The position numbers and the translations under genes were made by a program. The notes below the pieces were generated by a model, which saw only the letters and a program-made list of their open reading frames with translations, searched no databases and was not told where the DNA came from. From Sanghuangporus weigelae (lineage: Eukaryota > Basidiomycota > Agaricomycetes > Hymenochaetales > Hymenochaetaceae), in contig CP137325.1 of assembly GCA_033182465.1 (NCBI GenBank), forward strand, positions 1,922,001 through 1,986,000: a stretch of 64,000 bases of DNA, in the 5' to 3' direction. Of the stretch, positions 46,163-57,659 are shown one piece after another; position 1 is the first letter of the stretch; each line of letters opens with the position of its first letter.

Positions 46163-46678
46163 CTTTTGCTCCTACGTACGTGGCTTGATATCTATTTCTT
46201 CTTCTTCCCTTCCTATAGGGATTTTGATGTGAAATGTAAGAGCGAGGATGTTGTATGCTGAGTCGAAGTCGTGACTCTATAAGTAAGTTTTGAAAGACCA
46301 AATTTGGGGAGTCGATCAATATAGCAGAGATATTACGTAATCCTCTCGGTGCCCGGCTTGAATTTGCTGCTACTGAATAATCGTGCCGTGCACTTACCAA
46401 CGAGCAGCGACCGTACATATAAGATACAGGAAGACTACAACCCGCTGAGGCTGACTGTACGATCAGATATGCTTACCGCTCATAAGCAACATTGCCAACA
46501 AATTTGATGGACTTTCATTCATGATATCTTCAGACCTATGCTCGCTAAGTGACCAACTTGATCGATCTGATGTGAAACGATGAGCGCATGTCCCATATAA
46601 AGTCTCGGGGACATCTTCACGGTGTCATTCCCCCCTGATCTCTTCTACCTGAGTACCTCCTAAGCTCACGTTTCAACG
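46163..46678. other. Divergent intergenic region (eIF2-alpha / carrier-like gene D)
   Basis: About 515 bases between two divergent start codons. A TATAAAG at 46596-46602 lies 77 bases before the start of gene D. The eIF2-alpha side has no TATA-like element. Confidence 0.5.
46596..46602 (+). promoter_or_regulatory. TATA box of carrier-like gene D
   Basis: TATAAAG on the plus strand, 77 bases before the ATG of gene D. Confidence 0.45.
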
Positions 46679-47856
46679 ATGTCCACTGCTATAGAAGAAG
46701 TGATCGTGTCCGGCGCGTACTACTACCTTTCTCTCGCCGTACTCGCCTTCTATGTTACCTATCCCATCTCTTCGACCGTTATCAAGTACCGTGCAAATTA
46801 TGCTCCGAGACCAATCCAGCTGGTAGAGGAAGGAAACCAGTCGCAGTCTGAAGCGACGCCGAGGGGAGACTCATTTCTTGGCATGTTGAAAAGGGTTTAC
46901 CAACTTGAGGTGGGCGGTGATGATATCTGTCTGATTATTTGCGGCATTCCCAACTGACTTGAGCATCAAGGGCTGGTGTGGATTTTATAAAGGCTCCTGT
47001 AAGCTGCATCCCCAAGTTTTTAACGAAGAAACGTTGACGTATCTCTAGCTCTCATTTTCGTTCACTATTTTCTGTCATTGGTCCTCAGCGCGACTGCGTA
47101 CCACGCTTACAGCCGTATCTTTCACCCGAGAGGCATTCTATTCACGCTAGTGACTGGTCTTTTTGAAGTTGTCATTTTCCTCCCTTTGAGAATCCTTATC
47201 ACACGGTACGAACCATCCACTTTCGTCTACCATTTCTCTATCAACTCATTCATCGCTTCGACAGGGCCATTACCTCGCCCTACACGATATCGTGGTACAA
47301 CATTTCCAGCTGGTTGCGTCTCCTTCTGACGTCGACGGAACGAAGACATCCTCGGCTCTTGCTTCTCGACGCGAAACTCTTAACATGCGGAGGACTGATC
47401 CTGATTCTCGATTTGTTCTTCAAGATCCTACTTCACCAGTTTCCGAAACCGTCTAGGTTGCACGCCGGCGTCGCTCGTTCATTGGCCACCTTCGGCATTT
47501 ATCTCGCTGTTTCTCTGCCCAAGACTCTCATCAGTACCTCACTTGCTGTGGTATTCACTCGGCTTTGCATACAGCGTAATCGCTCCATGGATAATGTCGA
47601 AGGTTCAGAAGAGGACGCCCCGGTCGATGCTGTGTATTCCAGCAAGGAGGAGAACGTGGTCATGTATGTTTCAAATACGGAGTGTTCCTCATCTGATGGT
47701 CGTAACTAAAGATTTGCCTTTCTTAGTTTACGTGATGATTCAGATCCATATACTGGGCTTGTGGACTGCGTCAAGCGAATCGGCGCTGAAGAAGGGTACA
47801 CGACACTTCTTCGCGCTTGGTGGTTCGACCTTATTTTCTTTTGGTTGAGTGTATGA
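46679..47856 (+). CDS. Mitochondrial-carrier-like membrane protein D (314 aa)
   Basis: Exons 46679-46909, 46971-46998, 47049-47205, 47265-47663 and 47727-47856 total 945 bases. Exon positions and phases match A, B and C, including the 28-base exon 2 (GWCGFYKGS). Landmarks are ISSTVIKYRANYAPRP, LPLRILITRAI, LAVVFTRLCIQRN and PYTGLVDCVKRIGAEEGYT. It lies 24 kb from the other three and on the opposite strand, so it was moved or is the older copy. The chain ends shortly after the last motif (FDLIFFWLSV). Function as for the other three: a membrane protein of carrier type with unknown substrate. Confidence 0.75.
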
Positions 47857-48714
47857 TACTTCTTTTATGCCTGAGAATTGGCTCTCTCGTTGCACCAAAT
47901 TCTATATCGCAGAAATTCTTTATCCTCTTGAATCCTGACAAAACCTGGCACAATGCATAATTGGAACAACAATAGGAACCACAAACGACTTCGTGCCGCT
48001 CCGGCCAACGCATGATCATTTTACGGTTATTTCACGCGCTAGACCAGACCCTCGTCCTCGTTTCAATATGGTCCCAGACACTGAAACATACGCAGAGCTT
48101 ATAGTAGGCGCCATTATCGTTTTCGGTGACTTTTGAGAATCGATTGGCCTCCCATATATATTCACCTGTTCCGGATTCCAACTAAACCTTGCAGTCGTTG
48201 CCCACAGGATCAGTACTAGAAGTCGTATCTTGTATCTTGTAACAGAGCCACCACTGCGAAAAATGGTCGCATGTTGGAGAAGAGCATTAGTTCCCTGCAA
48301 TGCCATCCATGTCCTTTGCCTCATTTCTGTTGCTGTCAGACTCGTATTCTGAAGTGCTCATTACGTATCTTGCTTTTGCATAAAAAACACCGGACTTTGT
48401 GTCCAGCATAATCATTCCATAGATGATTTTGACGTGAATGATATCGATGCTATTCACACATGCGAGAGGTAAGGAGTTATCATTCGAGTATACAGTAAAG
48501 TGCCTTGCCTATGAATGCACGAAATCACAGAGTTATGCAGAGACTTTGTTTTCCCGGATTCCTTGAACGTTTCTCCATTGTAAAATATTATTGTCTATTT
48601 GTGAGAGTACTCATGTTGCTTCAATCGCGAATAGAATACAGAATCAGTGATGGAGATACTAAGGAGACAAACATGGGACAAATGACGCTATGAACAAATA
48701 AGTGGAAATTGCTA
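47857..48714. other. Spacer with an unassigned minus-strand frame
   Basis: About 860 bases. A minus-strand frame at 48016-48324 is protein-like but matches no family I know, and other frames are short. No repeat ends were found. Confidence 0.4.
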
Positions 48715-50810
48715 CTATCCAGATGGCCAGAGAATTCTGAATCGGGATACCTCTTGTTTAAGGGCGCGGATTACCGCAGACGCAGGCACGGAACTTGTGG
48801 CGATGAACAAGGCATGAATACTGTCCACTTCTCCAGAATGTGCACGTTCGCTAACCAAGCCCAAAAGTTGCCGTGAGCTCTCGCCTCTGAATCCAGAAAT
48901 TCTAAGGTCCTGCAGGCGTGGCAGTGTCCAGCCACCGGTATCTTCACGCAGTGCCATGAAAAAATCCACGATAAGAATGTCCGAATTGGCCGTTCTGAAA
49001 GCAAGGGTCCTAATTTGGTTCATATGGGCAAACAAGTTTCTGAGAATCGTGTGATCTTGTTGTTCCTCTAGATGACCCTGCAGTATGAGCTCTAGGTGGC
49101 GCACCATAGGAAACGAGCGTGCAGTAACCGAATCTCTTTGCAATACATTATATAGAAAGAAAACATCGATTTCAATCTCTAGAAGAGCCAAGGAAGGAAA
49201 AGCAAAGTACTGAAGGAAGAGCTTGAAGTCCTGTTGTGTAACGAAGAACATCTTGAAGGCAGTGATCCTTTCGCAAAGTACACGTCCGAGATTTTGACCA
49301 ACCTCCTCGTAAAAGGTCACGGGAGCAAGATGAACAATTTCCAGTTCATGATGGTGAGTCAAGATGAGTGAAAATTCTGGTATGCTGACTGGAAGGTGAT
49401 GTTCATCAGGGAATTGTCGATTGCGGATAATATGAATTTCCCGCAACCTGGGCACTTCCGCATCAGCGAAGATACTGATAAGAGGTGTGTGCTCCAGCGT
49501 CAAATGTCTCAAGTTAGGGAAGCTACCAGCTAAGACAGGTGGATATGTTTCATACGGATTATCGGTTTCATACTAGGGCTCCGCGCGTATCGTATACGAT
49601 ACGCGCGTATAATTTTAGGCATATACGCATACGCTCGTATAAAATACGAGCGTATATTTGATTTTGAACTGAGATACGGATACGCGCGTATATATACGGC
49701 GTATACGGCATATACGGGTCCACACCAACAACACAACATTCTGACCATTGCACGTCGTGTTTGTGCCTAGAAAATACTTTCATTGCGTTCCTTAAGGTGA
49801 GACACCTAATACAAATACTAATTTTTGTGCACAAATGACGAGGTTCTGCCAGAATTCTGTCAGATAAGGGAGTATGAAATTATGTAATTTTTGCATTATA
49901 AGCGAGACAACTCTAAATATTATGCTGGACGTGTACTAGAGACCGTGACCACACACCCAACAGTAAGGTTTCGGTGAGTTATGTCTAATTTCGAAGCAAA
50001 GAGGCAAATTTCTCATTCAAGTGCGAGATTTCTTACTGTTTTCAGGCCCAAAAATATACGCACGTATACGCCGTATACGCCAAATTTTCCAAAATATTAT
50101 ACGCATACGGGCGTATAAATACGCGCGTATAATCCAGTTGCTTGAGCTGTTACGCATACGCGCGTATAGCGTATACGCCGTATCGTATACGCTATATACG
50201 ATACGCTGCGGAGCCCTATTTCATACGGCTGACCGATTCCAATTTGCAGAGAGAGAAACACGAGACAATCGCGCAGATTTCCAAGATACCCAGCAACGAT
50301 TACCATCCAATCCCAGTCTGGCGTGCTGAGACGAAAAGAGTAGCACCTCGAGAGCTGTGGATCCAAAACTTCCATGACAGAGCGGCTCTCCGCATGAGAG
50401 TGGACATATTGAAAGTCAAGATCAACACAAAGCGGTACGTCAGCCGAATGATCCAGATGGGCTTGGATCCACATTAAGAACTTTGACCGATTACGATAAT
50501 ACCAGTTGCGTCCTAACCTGATCGAAGTCCAAAGCAGAGGCGTGCAATGAACAAATTCCCTCCAGCAATGGTCGACTGCAGACATTCTTACCAGAAAGTA
50601 TGGGTCACCCTGATCCGCGAATTGGAAGATCAAAACAGTAATCTCGAGTGGTATACTGTCAAACAAGCATCTTCCGTTGCTGTGCAAAAGTAATGGCGGT
50701 CTCGATGGAAGGGAAAGTTCAGTTATCCAGACGTAGAGCTGGTACTCTTTCTCGTCGAGATACTCGTCGAGATCCTCAGATAGGTCCTCAGTGTGTCTCC
50801 GAATCTGCAA
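48715..50810 (-). pseudogene. F-box/leucine-rich protein gene split by a MITE
   Basis: The upstream half (50810 to 50219) encodes an F-box-like stretch (SIPLEITVLIFQFADQ), then DLDFQYVHSHAESRSVMEVL. The downstream half (49573 to 48715) gives leucine-rich repeats (RHLTLEHTPLISIFADAEVP onward). A 645-base hAT-type MITE lies between. Removing it with one copy of its 8-base target duplication leaves one frame across the site (GQPYETDNPYETYPPV), so the gene was whole before insertion. F-box proteins act as substrate adaptors of SCF ubiquitin ligases. The exact start is unclear; an acceptor-like TTTGCAG sits at the left end of the open frame. The neighbouring F-box gene is a paralogue in opposite orientation. 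Confidence 0.85.
49574..50218. mobile_element. hAT-type MITE copy 1 (645 bp)
   Basis: The ends are TAGGGCTCCGC and its complement. The element is flanked by an 8-base direct repeat, TTTCATAC, at 49566-49573 and 50219-50226, the target duplication length of hAT elements. Subterminal DNA is packed with alternating ATACGCGCGTAT-type palindromes. No transposase frame is present, so it is non-autonomous. It shares ends and interior with the element at 60569-61079. Confidence 0.88.
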
Positions 50811-51976
50811 AAGCTTATTGTAATGTCAGCAGCTGCCAGCTGACAACCACAAATCTAACATGAATCGGAACAACTGAACTGAACGTAGCATTATCAATGG
50901 AAAAATCCACAAAGCCTCCCCGACGACTTTGAGATAGAAACCGAAGCACGAGAAACTCCTCCCCAAAAGGACTCTTCAGAACTCATTAGTGAACAGCTAA
51001 CAAATGACGAGACTAAACCTGTAATTACTGGCAAGAAAGTGTAAGAAACACTTGATATATAGATCCAGAAAGTGCATATCATACCATTAAACTGGCAAAA
51101 CGTCGGAGCATTATGGAAAGCAATGTAGTTAAGATGAGCTCGTCAGCCGAGAGTGTTTCTATTAAATATAATATTTAGAACAGGACCATACATTAGTCAC
51201 CGGATCTAGATCAGATCTGCGACAGAGGCCACCGTCTGAAACATGAGTTTTCAACGTTACTTCATATTTGGGACGATAGATTAGGACCTCTGGTGGTCAG
51301 TATCAGTCAAAATTTGACCAAATGCAAATGCGTGGGGTCAGAGTCTTGGTAAGTCCGATCCAAAACGAAAATACATGAATCTCACACGACTTAAACTGAT
51401 GCTTGCTTGTGCATTCCAACAAACATAGGGTTTTTCTGCTTAGCAAGGCACCCTGTTAGGCAGGTTATTACAAATTGGAACATGTATGTAAGACAGAACA
51501 GCAAAATAAATCAGGCACCCCTGAAGCATGCACCACCTAGCAGTACATTAGACATTAGCATATGACGCAGCAGGATATGCACGGACTGGATTCAGTCGCT
51601 TTTCTTCTTGAATTTGTGGATGGTTTCTAAATAAGGCTCTTCTTGTTCAAATTCAAATCCACCCGGAAAAAACGAACGAACGAAGCATGGTACTAAACTC
51701 GCAAGTACCCGACCTGAAATAAAATATATTACTAAGGCCTTTTGTCTCAGCCGTCCGGACGCATAAGACACATATAGATTCTGTTTCAAGGCTACATTCC
51801 TTTCTCTCTACTCTACTTCTGTGTGACGAGTGGCACCTTGAAGAATATAGCCTCCCTATTGATGGAGGATAACAGGAAGGAAATGACTCCCGCTGCTTCG
51901 TGAGTGAATGTCTCACTATATGTTTTTAGTCTGTCGCTCAGACGGGTTCTGCAAGATGTGCGCAGAATGAAGGAAC
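50811..51976. other. Spacer between two F-box relics
   Basis: About 1.2 kb, AT-rich. It should contain the promoters and first exons of the two divergent F-box genes, but no exon could be placed. No repeats were seen. Confidence 0.4.
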
Positions 51977-53344
51977 ATGTCTGAAACTTGCAACGAAACC
52001 AGCGTCATTCAAAAACGGAAGCACTCAGGCATATAATTCGGGAACCGCGCGCGACGGAGTTCCATGCGAGATACTTGGTCATATCTTCGAGCTAGTGGTA
52101 TGCAAGAATCGGCATTATCTCTCAAACGTTTCGATGGTCTGTAGATATTGGTACGCCATCTCGACCGCCACTCCCACACTCTGGAACAACATAACATTGT
52201 ATGACCGGGGAAACCATTTGGATGGCGTGCGGGCTGTGAGAAAGGTCAGAGCACACGCGGGCCGCGTGGGCGCTGTGCCGATTTCCGTTGACCTTGACTT
52301 CCGGTACACTGAGTCCCTCTCAAACGTATACGATATCATGGAAGTCCTACACCCGCATCTCGCACACTGTACCTCATTTCGACTTAGCGTACCAGACATG
52401 GATCGGATTCCAATTGTCGCAGAGCATCTGTCAAGCATGAAGGATGTCGTCGAGTCCGTCGCATTGCGAGTCAATTCAGGTGCCGATGAAGACGTTCCAG
52501 CCGAACCGCTCCTGATCGGAGCTTTTCCTTGTCTCACCAGCGTCATCCTTGAGCAGAGTCCGCTTGCATGCATATTTTTGCTAAAGCGCATCTGCCACAA
52601 CTTCGAAAATTCAACATCATACAGAATCCGGAATATCCCACCGACCGAAAATTCGTCGTTCGATCACCAGACTTCGTGTCAGTCCTCACTTCTCATCCTG
52701 AGCTCGATAGCTTAGGACTGGAATGGACGTGTCTCAGTGAATTAGACACCTTGAAAGGCAGGACCTTTACCTGTACGAGCCTCAAAGCCCTCTCGAATTG
52801 CACCTCGAAAATGTCAGATTTCAGCCGACTTGTCTATGCTCTCAGGAATACTGTATCCTTTCCTGCTCTCACCCGAGTCGAAATTCATCTTCGCCTGGCG
52901 TCATTAGGCCAGTTAAATGTCTTATTGCCGTCACTTCGGGAGCTCACATTGCTTGACTGCGGGCCTGTAATGGACTACTGTTGGACTCTTTCGAAATTCT
53001 TCGAAGACATGCCCCAATTGACTCGCCTGGAGATAGAGGCTCCTCATCCCTGGTATCTCGATCCGGATGTCATGAAGTTATTCAAGTGTCAGGCCTGTGC
53101 GGACACTGAATACTTTCTTCTTCCAAATCTTCGCGAGCTTAGTATCACCGGATGGAAAAGTGAATGCGGTGTTGAACTTTTGCAGACAGTGCGAGCCCGG
53201 GCTCGGGCTAAAGGAGTGGCAAGCGTCAAAAAGTTGCATCTGACCGTGTTTTCATGGTTTAATCCTAGCATTGCACTGGGTCTTCGCAAGGAGATGGACG
53301 AATTTGAGGTGGTTGAAGTGGACAAGCCGCTGAATTACTCGTAA
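51977..53344 (+). pseudogene. F-box/leucine-rich protein gene with frameshifts
   Basis: An F-box-like start (VPCEILGHIFELVV, then VSMVCRYWYAISTATPTLW) is followed by leucine-rich repeats to the stop at 53344. It is a paralogue of the MITE-split gene (compare LEQSPLACIF with LEHTPLISIF). The frame changes at the T-run 52575-52579: the paralogue implies ATA TTT GCT, but two extra T residues are present. The only nearby ATG (51977) is also in another frame from the F-box. Either two mutations, an undetected intron or assembly errors explain this; pseudogene is the likeliest call. The second half alone (52568-53344) remains open. Confidence 0.75.
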
Positions 53345-53460
53345 CTTTAATGTATTGTGCGCGGAAGTGACTCAAAGCTTTTCGTCGATATGTAATCCTC
53401 AACGCAGCCATAATTTCTCAGCTCGTCTAGGGCACATGCTGAAGACGTGTGTATCACTGA

Positions 53461-55489
53461 TCAAAGTTTCGCTACTAAGGGTTGCCAATCCACCCTCTCA
53501 ACCTATATGAACGTTAGTATACCGTCAAGTCCTGTGCATTGTTAAGCATACCATTTCTGGAACAAGTTCGTCAACTTTCGTCGCGCCCAGCAGACGCATG
53601 CCAAGAATGATCTCTGTTTCAAGTATCCGAATGAGACGTTCCACTCCGGCATCTCCGTATGCCTGTAGTGTCAAGTTCGTGAGCACCAAACTACAGGGTT
53701 TATCAAGGCGAGAGAACAAGAACGGAGAGACGCACGCTTAGTGCATAAAGAAAAGGTCGGCCCATACCGACAGCCTTCGCACCAAGGCAAAGAGCTTTCA
53801 GAACATCTACAACCACGAGAATAAGTACACGTGCTGGACAGACGTTTCGTTTCGTTACCTGTTCCGCGCCGGACTCCGCCATCCATGTAAACTATGAATA
53901 CATGTCAGAAGCCTTGCCGTTGCCCTCAAGGGACTCCGCAACATACCTTCCAATCTAGAAAATACGTCCGGTCGCTCTTTACGGAGTCGGTATAGCACTT
54001 CTATTGACGGCATCGAACTAATGGTCGTGAATTATTGAGAATTTCTTTGCCTATTTGAGATGTCTGTACCCACTATTCAAGTTGACGCCCTGCATATGAC
54101 GGATTAGATTTTAACAAAAGGATAGCCCATCTCGATCACTCACCGCCATGGTTGGATATAAGGATACCGTCAAGGCCTGCTTCAGCGGCGAGCACAGCAT
54201 CCTCGACACATTGAATGCCTTTAAGAATTATAGGCAGCTTCGTCATGCTCCTTAGCCACGAGATGGTCTTCAAATTCAAGTCAGAACGACAAGGCACGGG
54301 TTACTCGTAATATCCGATATTTACCTTCTCCCACGACATATCTTCGTCGAAACCGACGACCCTGGCCACAGGCTCTCCTATGCCTTTCTCATAATCAATC
54401 TCGAGATCCATCGGTGCATCAGGATTCGCTTTCATTGCCAACCTTTCGGCCTCTCTTTCCTGATCTGCCAACACGAATGGCGCACGAAGATCCAACTCCC
54501 GATTTCCACGAACGGGAGTGTCAACAGTCAAGAAGATTGCCTTGTAACCAAGTCTTTCCGCTTCGCGGACGCGATCCGGAGCGCGTTCACCCTTGAGAAG
54601 ATACAGCTGAAAGAATAGTGGTTGAGATTCCGAAATGCGTCCTTCGACTATTTCTGCGTATGTCAAAGATGCGGAGGAGGAGACCATCTGAATGATCCCG
54701 GTCCTCCCGCAGCCTCGCGTTATGTTCAGTTCACCTTCAGGATGGCCTTGCTTGACATTGCCCGTGGCACTGACAAAAACGGGAATCGTCGATCGGAAGC
54801 CTAGAATTGAAGTAGACGGGTCACATGCCGAGATTGGACGCAGAACCCGTGGGTTGAAGAAGAACCGTGAAAACGCCCGGATATTCTCTTCATGCGCTAC
54901 GCACAGGATCATAAGGATGAGGGCAGGCGTAAACAACAATGAGATGCACTCACCAACTCCATCGTCAGCTGCTGATGCGAAGAAGGCCCAAGCCTTGTGT
55001 GATAAGATTTTTGTTGCTACTTTCTCCATTTCCAGCGCATTTAATACACGACTCAATGGTGGTTTCTCTTGCTGGGCCAGTTCCACGCGAATCTCATCCT
55101 GCGTCTGCTTCTTCTCTTTCTTAGCTTGACTAATCGCATGCGCAGAACCAGCATCGAGTGAACCGAGGTGCTTTACTGGAGGTGTATTGTCCGCAATCGC
55201 GCTGGGAGGATGAAGTGGTTCATAAGCCTCAGTAGCGTCCTTTCCTGCATATTTAAGTATGATGTTCGCTCCACCAGGGTGACTCTAGAGGAAGCATCAG
55301 CTAGTGTATCAACGCAATTTGTAACAGGACATGACTAACTGATAAGAATCCAGTCACATCATACACCTCATTTCGGATGATAACCCAGCATGACCTGCCA
55401 ACTTGTTCTTAGGAAAACTTTGTGGAGGCAATACGTTTCACTCACTTCGAAGAGTGGTGCTGCGCGACTGCTTCGAGTGTAAATACCAT
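53461..55489 (-). CDS. CYB2: Flavocytochrome b2, L-lactate dehydrogenase (cytochrome), 489 aa
   Basis: Eleven exons: 55489-55446, 55394-55340, 55284-54954, 54896-54325, 54267-54144, 54089-54074, 54017-53947, 53891-53859, 53806-53736, 53662-53552 and 53502-53461, total 1470 bases. The enzyme oxidises L-lactate to pyruvate and passes electrons through its haem to cytochrome c. An N-terminal cytochrome b5 domain has the haem His residues in SHPGGANI and EPLHPPSA. The FMN barrel has FFNPRVLRP, FLTVDTPVRGNRE, KGIQCVEDA, and the active-site run ISNHGGRQLEY. Exon 6 is only 16 bases and codes part of that run. The chain starts at MVFTLEAVAQHHSSK without an obvious mitochondrial presequence, so location is uncertain; some family members oxidise other 2-hydroxy acids. 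Confidence 0.9.
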
Positions 55490-56016
55490 CTTCACACTAC
55501 TAGCAATGAACGTTGAGAGCAAAGAAGAGGTACATCGAGGCCGGGAGTCCAATGTGAATCCACGGCCAGGTGGAAGCTAGGTGAAGCGATTTGCGGGCCG
55601 GGGATAGTAAGAATAAAACGAAGAGTTATCAAGTTTAGAATACACAGCCACTGTCCACGGGAACAAGTATACGAGCTCTATTACATAATAGTGGGATGCC
55701 GTTCGAACTGTTTGCTGGTAATCTAAGTTGATCTTTGCCTTTGCTAACCGATAGACGGCATCATATATCGTAGAGGTCAACGACACCGGAATCGAAGGTG
55801 AACGTCAGCTAATCGAGTCGTGCCCCCGCGGAAACGAAAGAGCTAAGAGCTCACCCATGCAATCAACAAATGGCCAATTGCCTCGTAAGGAGCTGTCGAG
55901 TCTCCATTCGCACCGGGCCTTAATTAAGTCAGCATCGACATGATGCAATGAACTAAGACAGAATCAGACGCACATATGATTCCTCTGTTCCCATGCCCGT
56001 GTCGGCACCACCAATC
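55490..56016. other. Spacer upstream of the b2 gene
   Basis: About 530 bases between the start of the flavocytochrome b2 gene and the relic of the co-chaperone gene. No promoter motif or gene clearly seen. Confidence 0.45.
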
Positions 56017-57080
56017 TCAACTTTCTCTCGCTTCCTGTTCTCAAATCTCTAGTTCCGGACGTTCGTGTTCGGCCCGTCGTAGTCTCATCAACGTAAGCGA
56101 CTCGTAGTCCAATCCTGTAGCGGCCGGAGTAGCTTTGGAGGATGCGGACATATCTAGTAAAGAAGGTTAGAGCAGGTAATCAGTCAAAGTCATCTAAAGC
56201 TTACAACAGGAAGGAACATATGAATGATTCCGGGAACGAAGAGAATAACGGAAGCTTGGAAGACTTTGACACATTTGCGAGGAGTGCCTCAGTCTTTCCG
56301 GTCTTCGGAGACGAAGGATTTCGTTCCTGCTCGTCCGAGGTAGGTATCTGGGTAGCCAGCGTGCCTTTCCTCTTCAACCATCCTAAGATTGGTGGGTCCC
56401 TCCCTTCGCCCCGCTCGATATCTACCAGTACATACAGCAGCAAAGCATCACGAACTTGTCGAAATGGCACAAGAGCGATACCTGATTTCGGAGATTTCGT
56501 CGGTGCTTTCTTTGAAGGTTTCAGGGAATGGACAATGGACGAAACATCAACAGCACCGAATAGGCGACTCGTGTAGTAAGATTGGGATGCGATGAAATGA
56601 GTAATCGATCGATCTTGACGATAGTATCAAGATGACCTGTAAAAAACAAGTGTCAGTGTAATGATAAGGAAGACGAGTGTAGAAGCATACCTAGTAAAGG
56701 AGTTTCATCCACATCTTCTGTAGGGGACCCGGCAGCATTTTCTTCGACTTCCGCCTGCTTTCTTAGCGCCTCCATCCTCCGTTCACGCATCTTCCTCCCT
56801 TTCTTCTTGATTCTTTCGTTCTCCTGAGTTCGATCCCACTCCTCCTTCACCTTGTCGGCCTTCTGCCGCTTTGATCCATTCGTTTCACCTCTTCAAGCTC
56901 GGTCTGCATTGCCTTCCGATTTTGATCGAATTTCGCAAAGCCAGCCTTGCGAGCTTCTTTGGCCCGAACGGATGACGTAAGAGGGAGCCGCCGAAGTGGA
57001 TCGAGCAAAAGCTCGTACACCTGATTAGGTTCATGGAACTTCTGTGCTACGAAAGAGACCGTCGGTAAGCAGACATGGCT
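56017..57080 (-). pseudogene. DNAJC17-type co-chaperone, decayed
   Basis: Conserved DNAJC17 (Cwf23) segments appear in order on the minus strand: KFHEPNQVYELLLDPLRRL (end of the J-domain), a charged helix (AKEARKAGFAKFDQNRK), EWDRTQENERIKKKGRKMR, an RRM part (FGAVDVSSIVHSLKP, IALVPFRQVRDALLL), and a C-terminal DYESLTLMRLRRAE box. The gene cannot be read through: the J-domain core with its HPD motif is missing, frame changes occur near 56850 and near the start of the RRM part, the last exon does not join in frame, and a TGA interrupts the C-terminus just before EQEARES. In other species it assists the spliceosome. Its missing 5' end lies next to the terpene synthase duplication. Confidence 0.82.
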
Positions 57081-57419
57081 GTATCGTAGGTTTTGCACCT
57101 AATCGTATATATGACTATAGAGGGTGCCTTGCATCTTGTTTGCACCACAAACGCTCAAGGTGGTCCAGTTGTCATATTCGGACGAGAAAGGGACTCGAAA
57201 TTACAACGTACATAGTTCAGTCCTCTAGTCTCATTCTGTTTCTCATGCATCCCTACTTGTTTCCGTGCGAATCCTTGAGTCCCTGACTAACAGGACTCAG
57301 ATACTGGGGACTGGACTCGTGCGGTGCAACGCACAGTGACGTAGCGAACTCCCAGAAACGACTGGGTTTATAACGTTCCCTTTTTCTTTTCTCATCTCCG
57401 CTTTCGACCAAGACACCTC
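57081..57419. other. Junction between co-chaperone relic and duplication
   Basis: About 340 bases. Should hold the missing J-domain of the DNAJC17 relic; only a possible fragment (AYRRSLS near 57050) is left. No other feature seen. Confidence 0.4.
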
Positions 57420-57659
57420 TGCCCTCTGTCGATCTTGCCAACATAAGATCGTCAGTCAACAAAAAAAGTCAGGAGGGTTGATGTTGCTTTTGGTTGAGTA
57501 TGTTACTCGAATGATAACGGGGATTATATCGCAACGACCGGATTGCAAGCATGGAAGTAGGTGGTTTTTCTCTATTTAGGCAGTCCAAACCGCATATTCG
57601 CTCGTACACAACAATGACAATAGAAAACATCTAGATAGAATGTTGATTTCTATCCCCCG

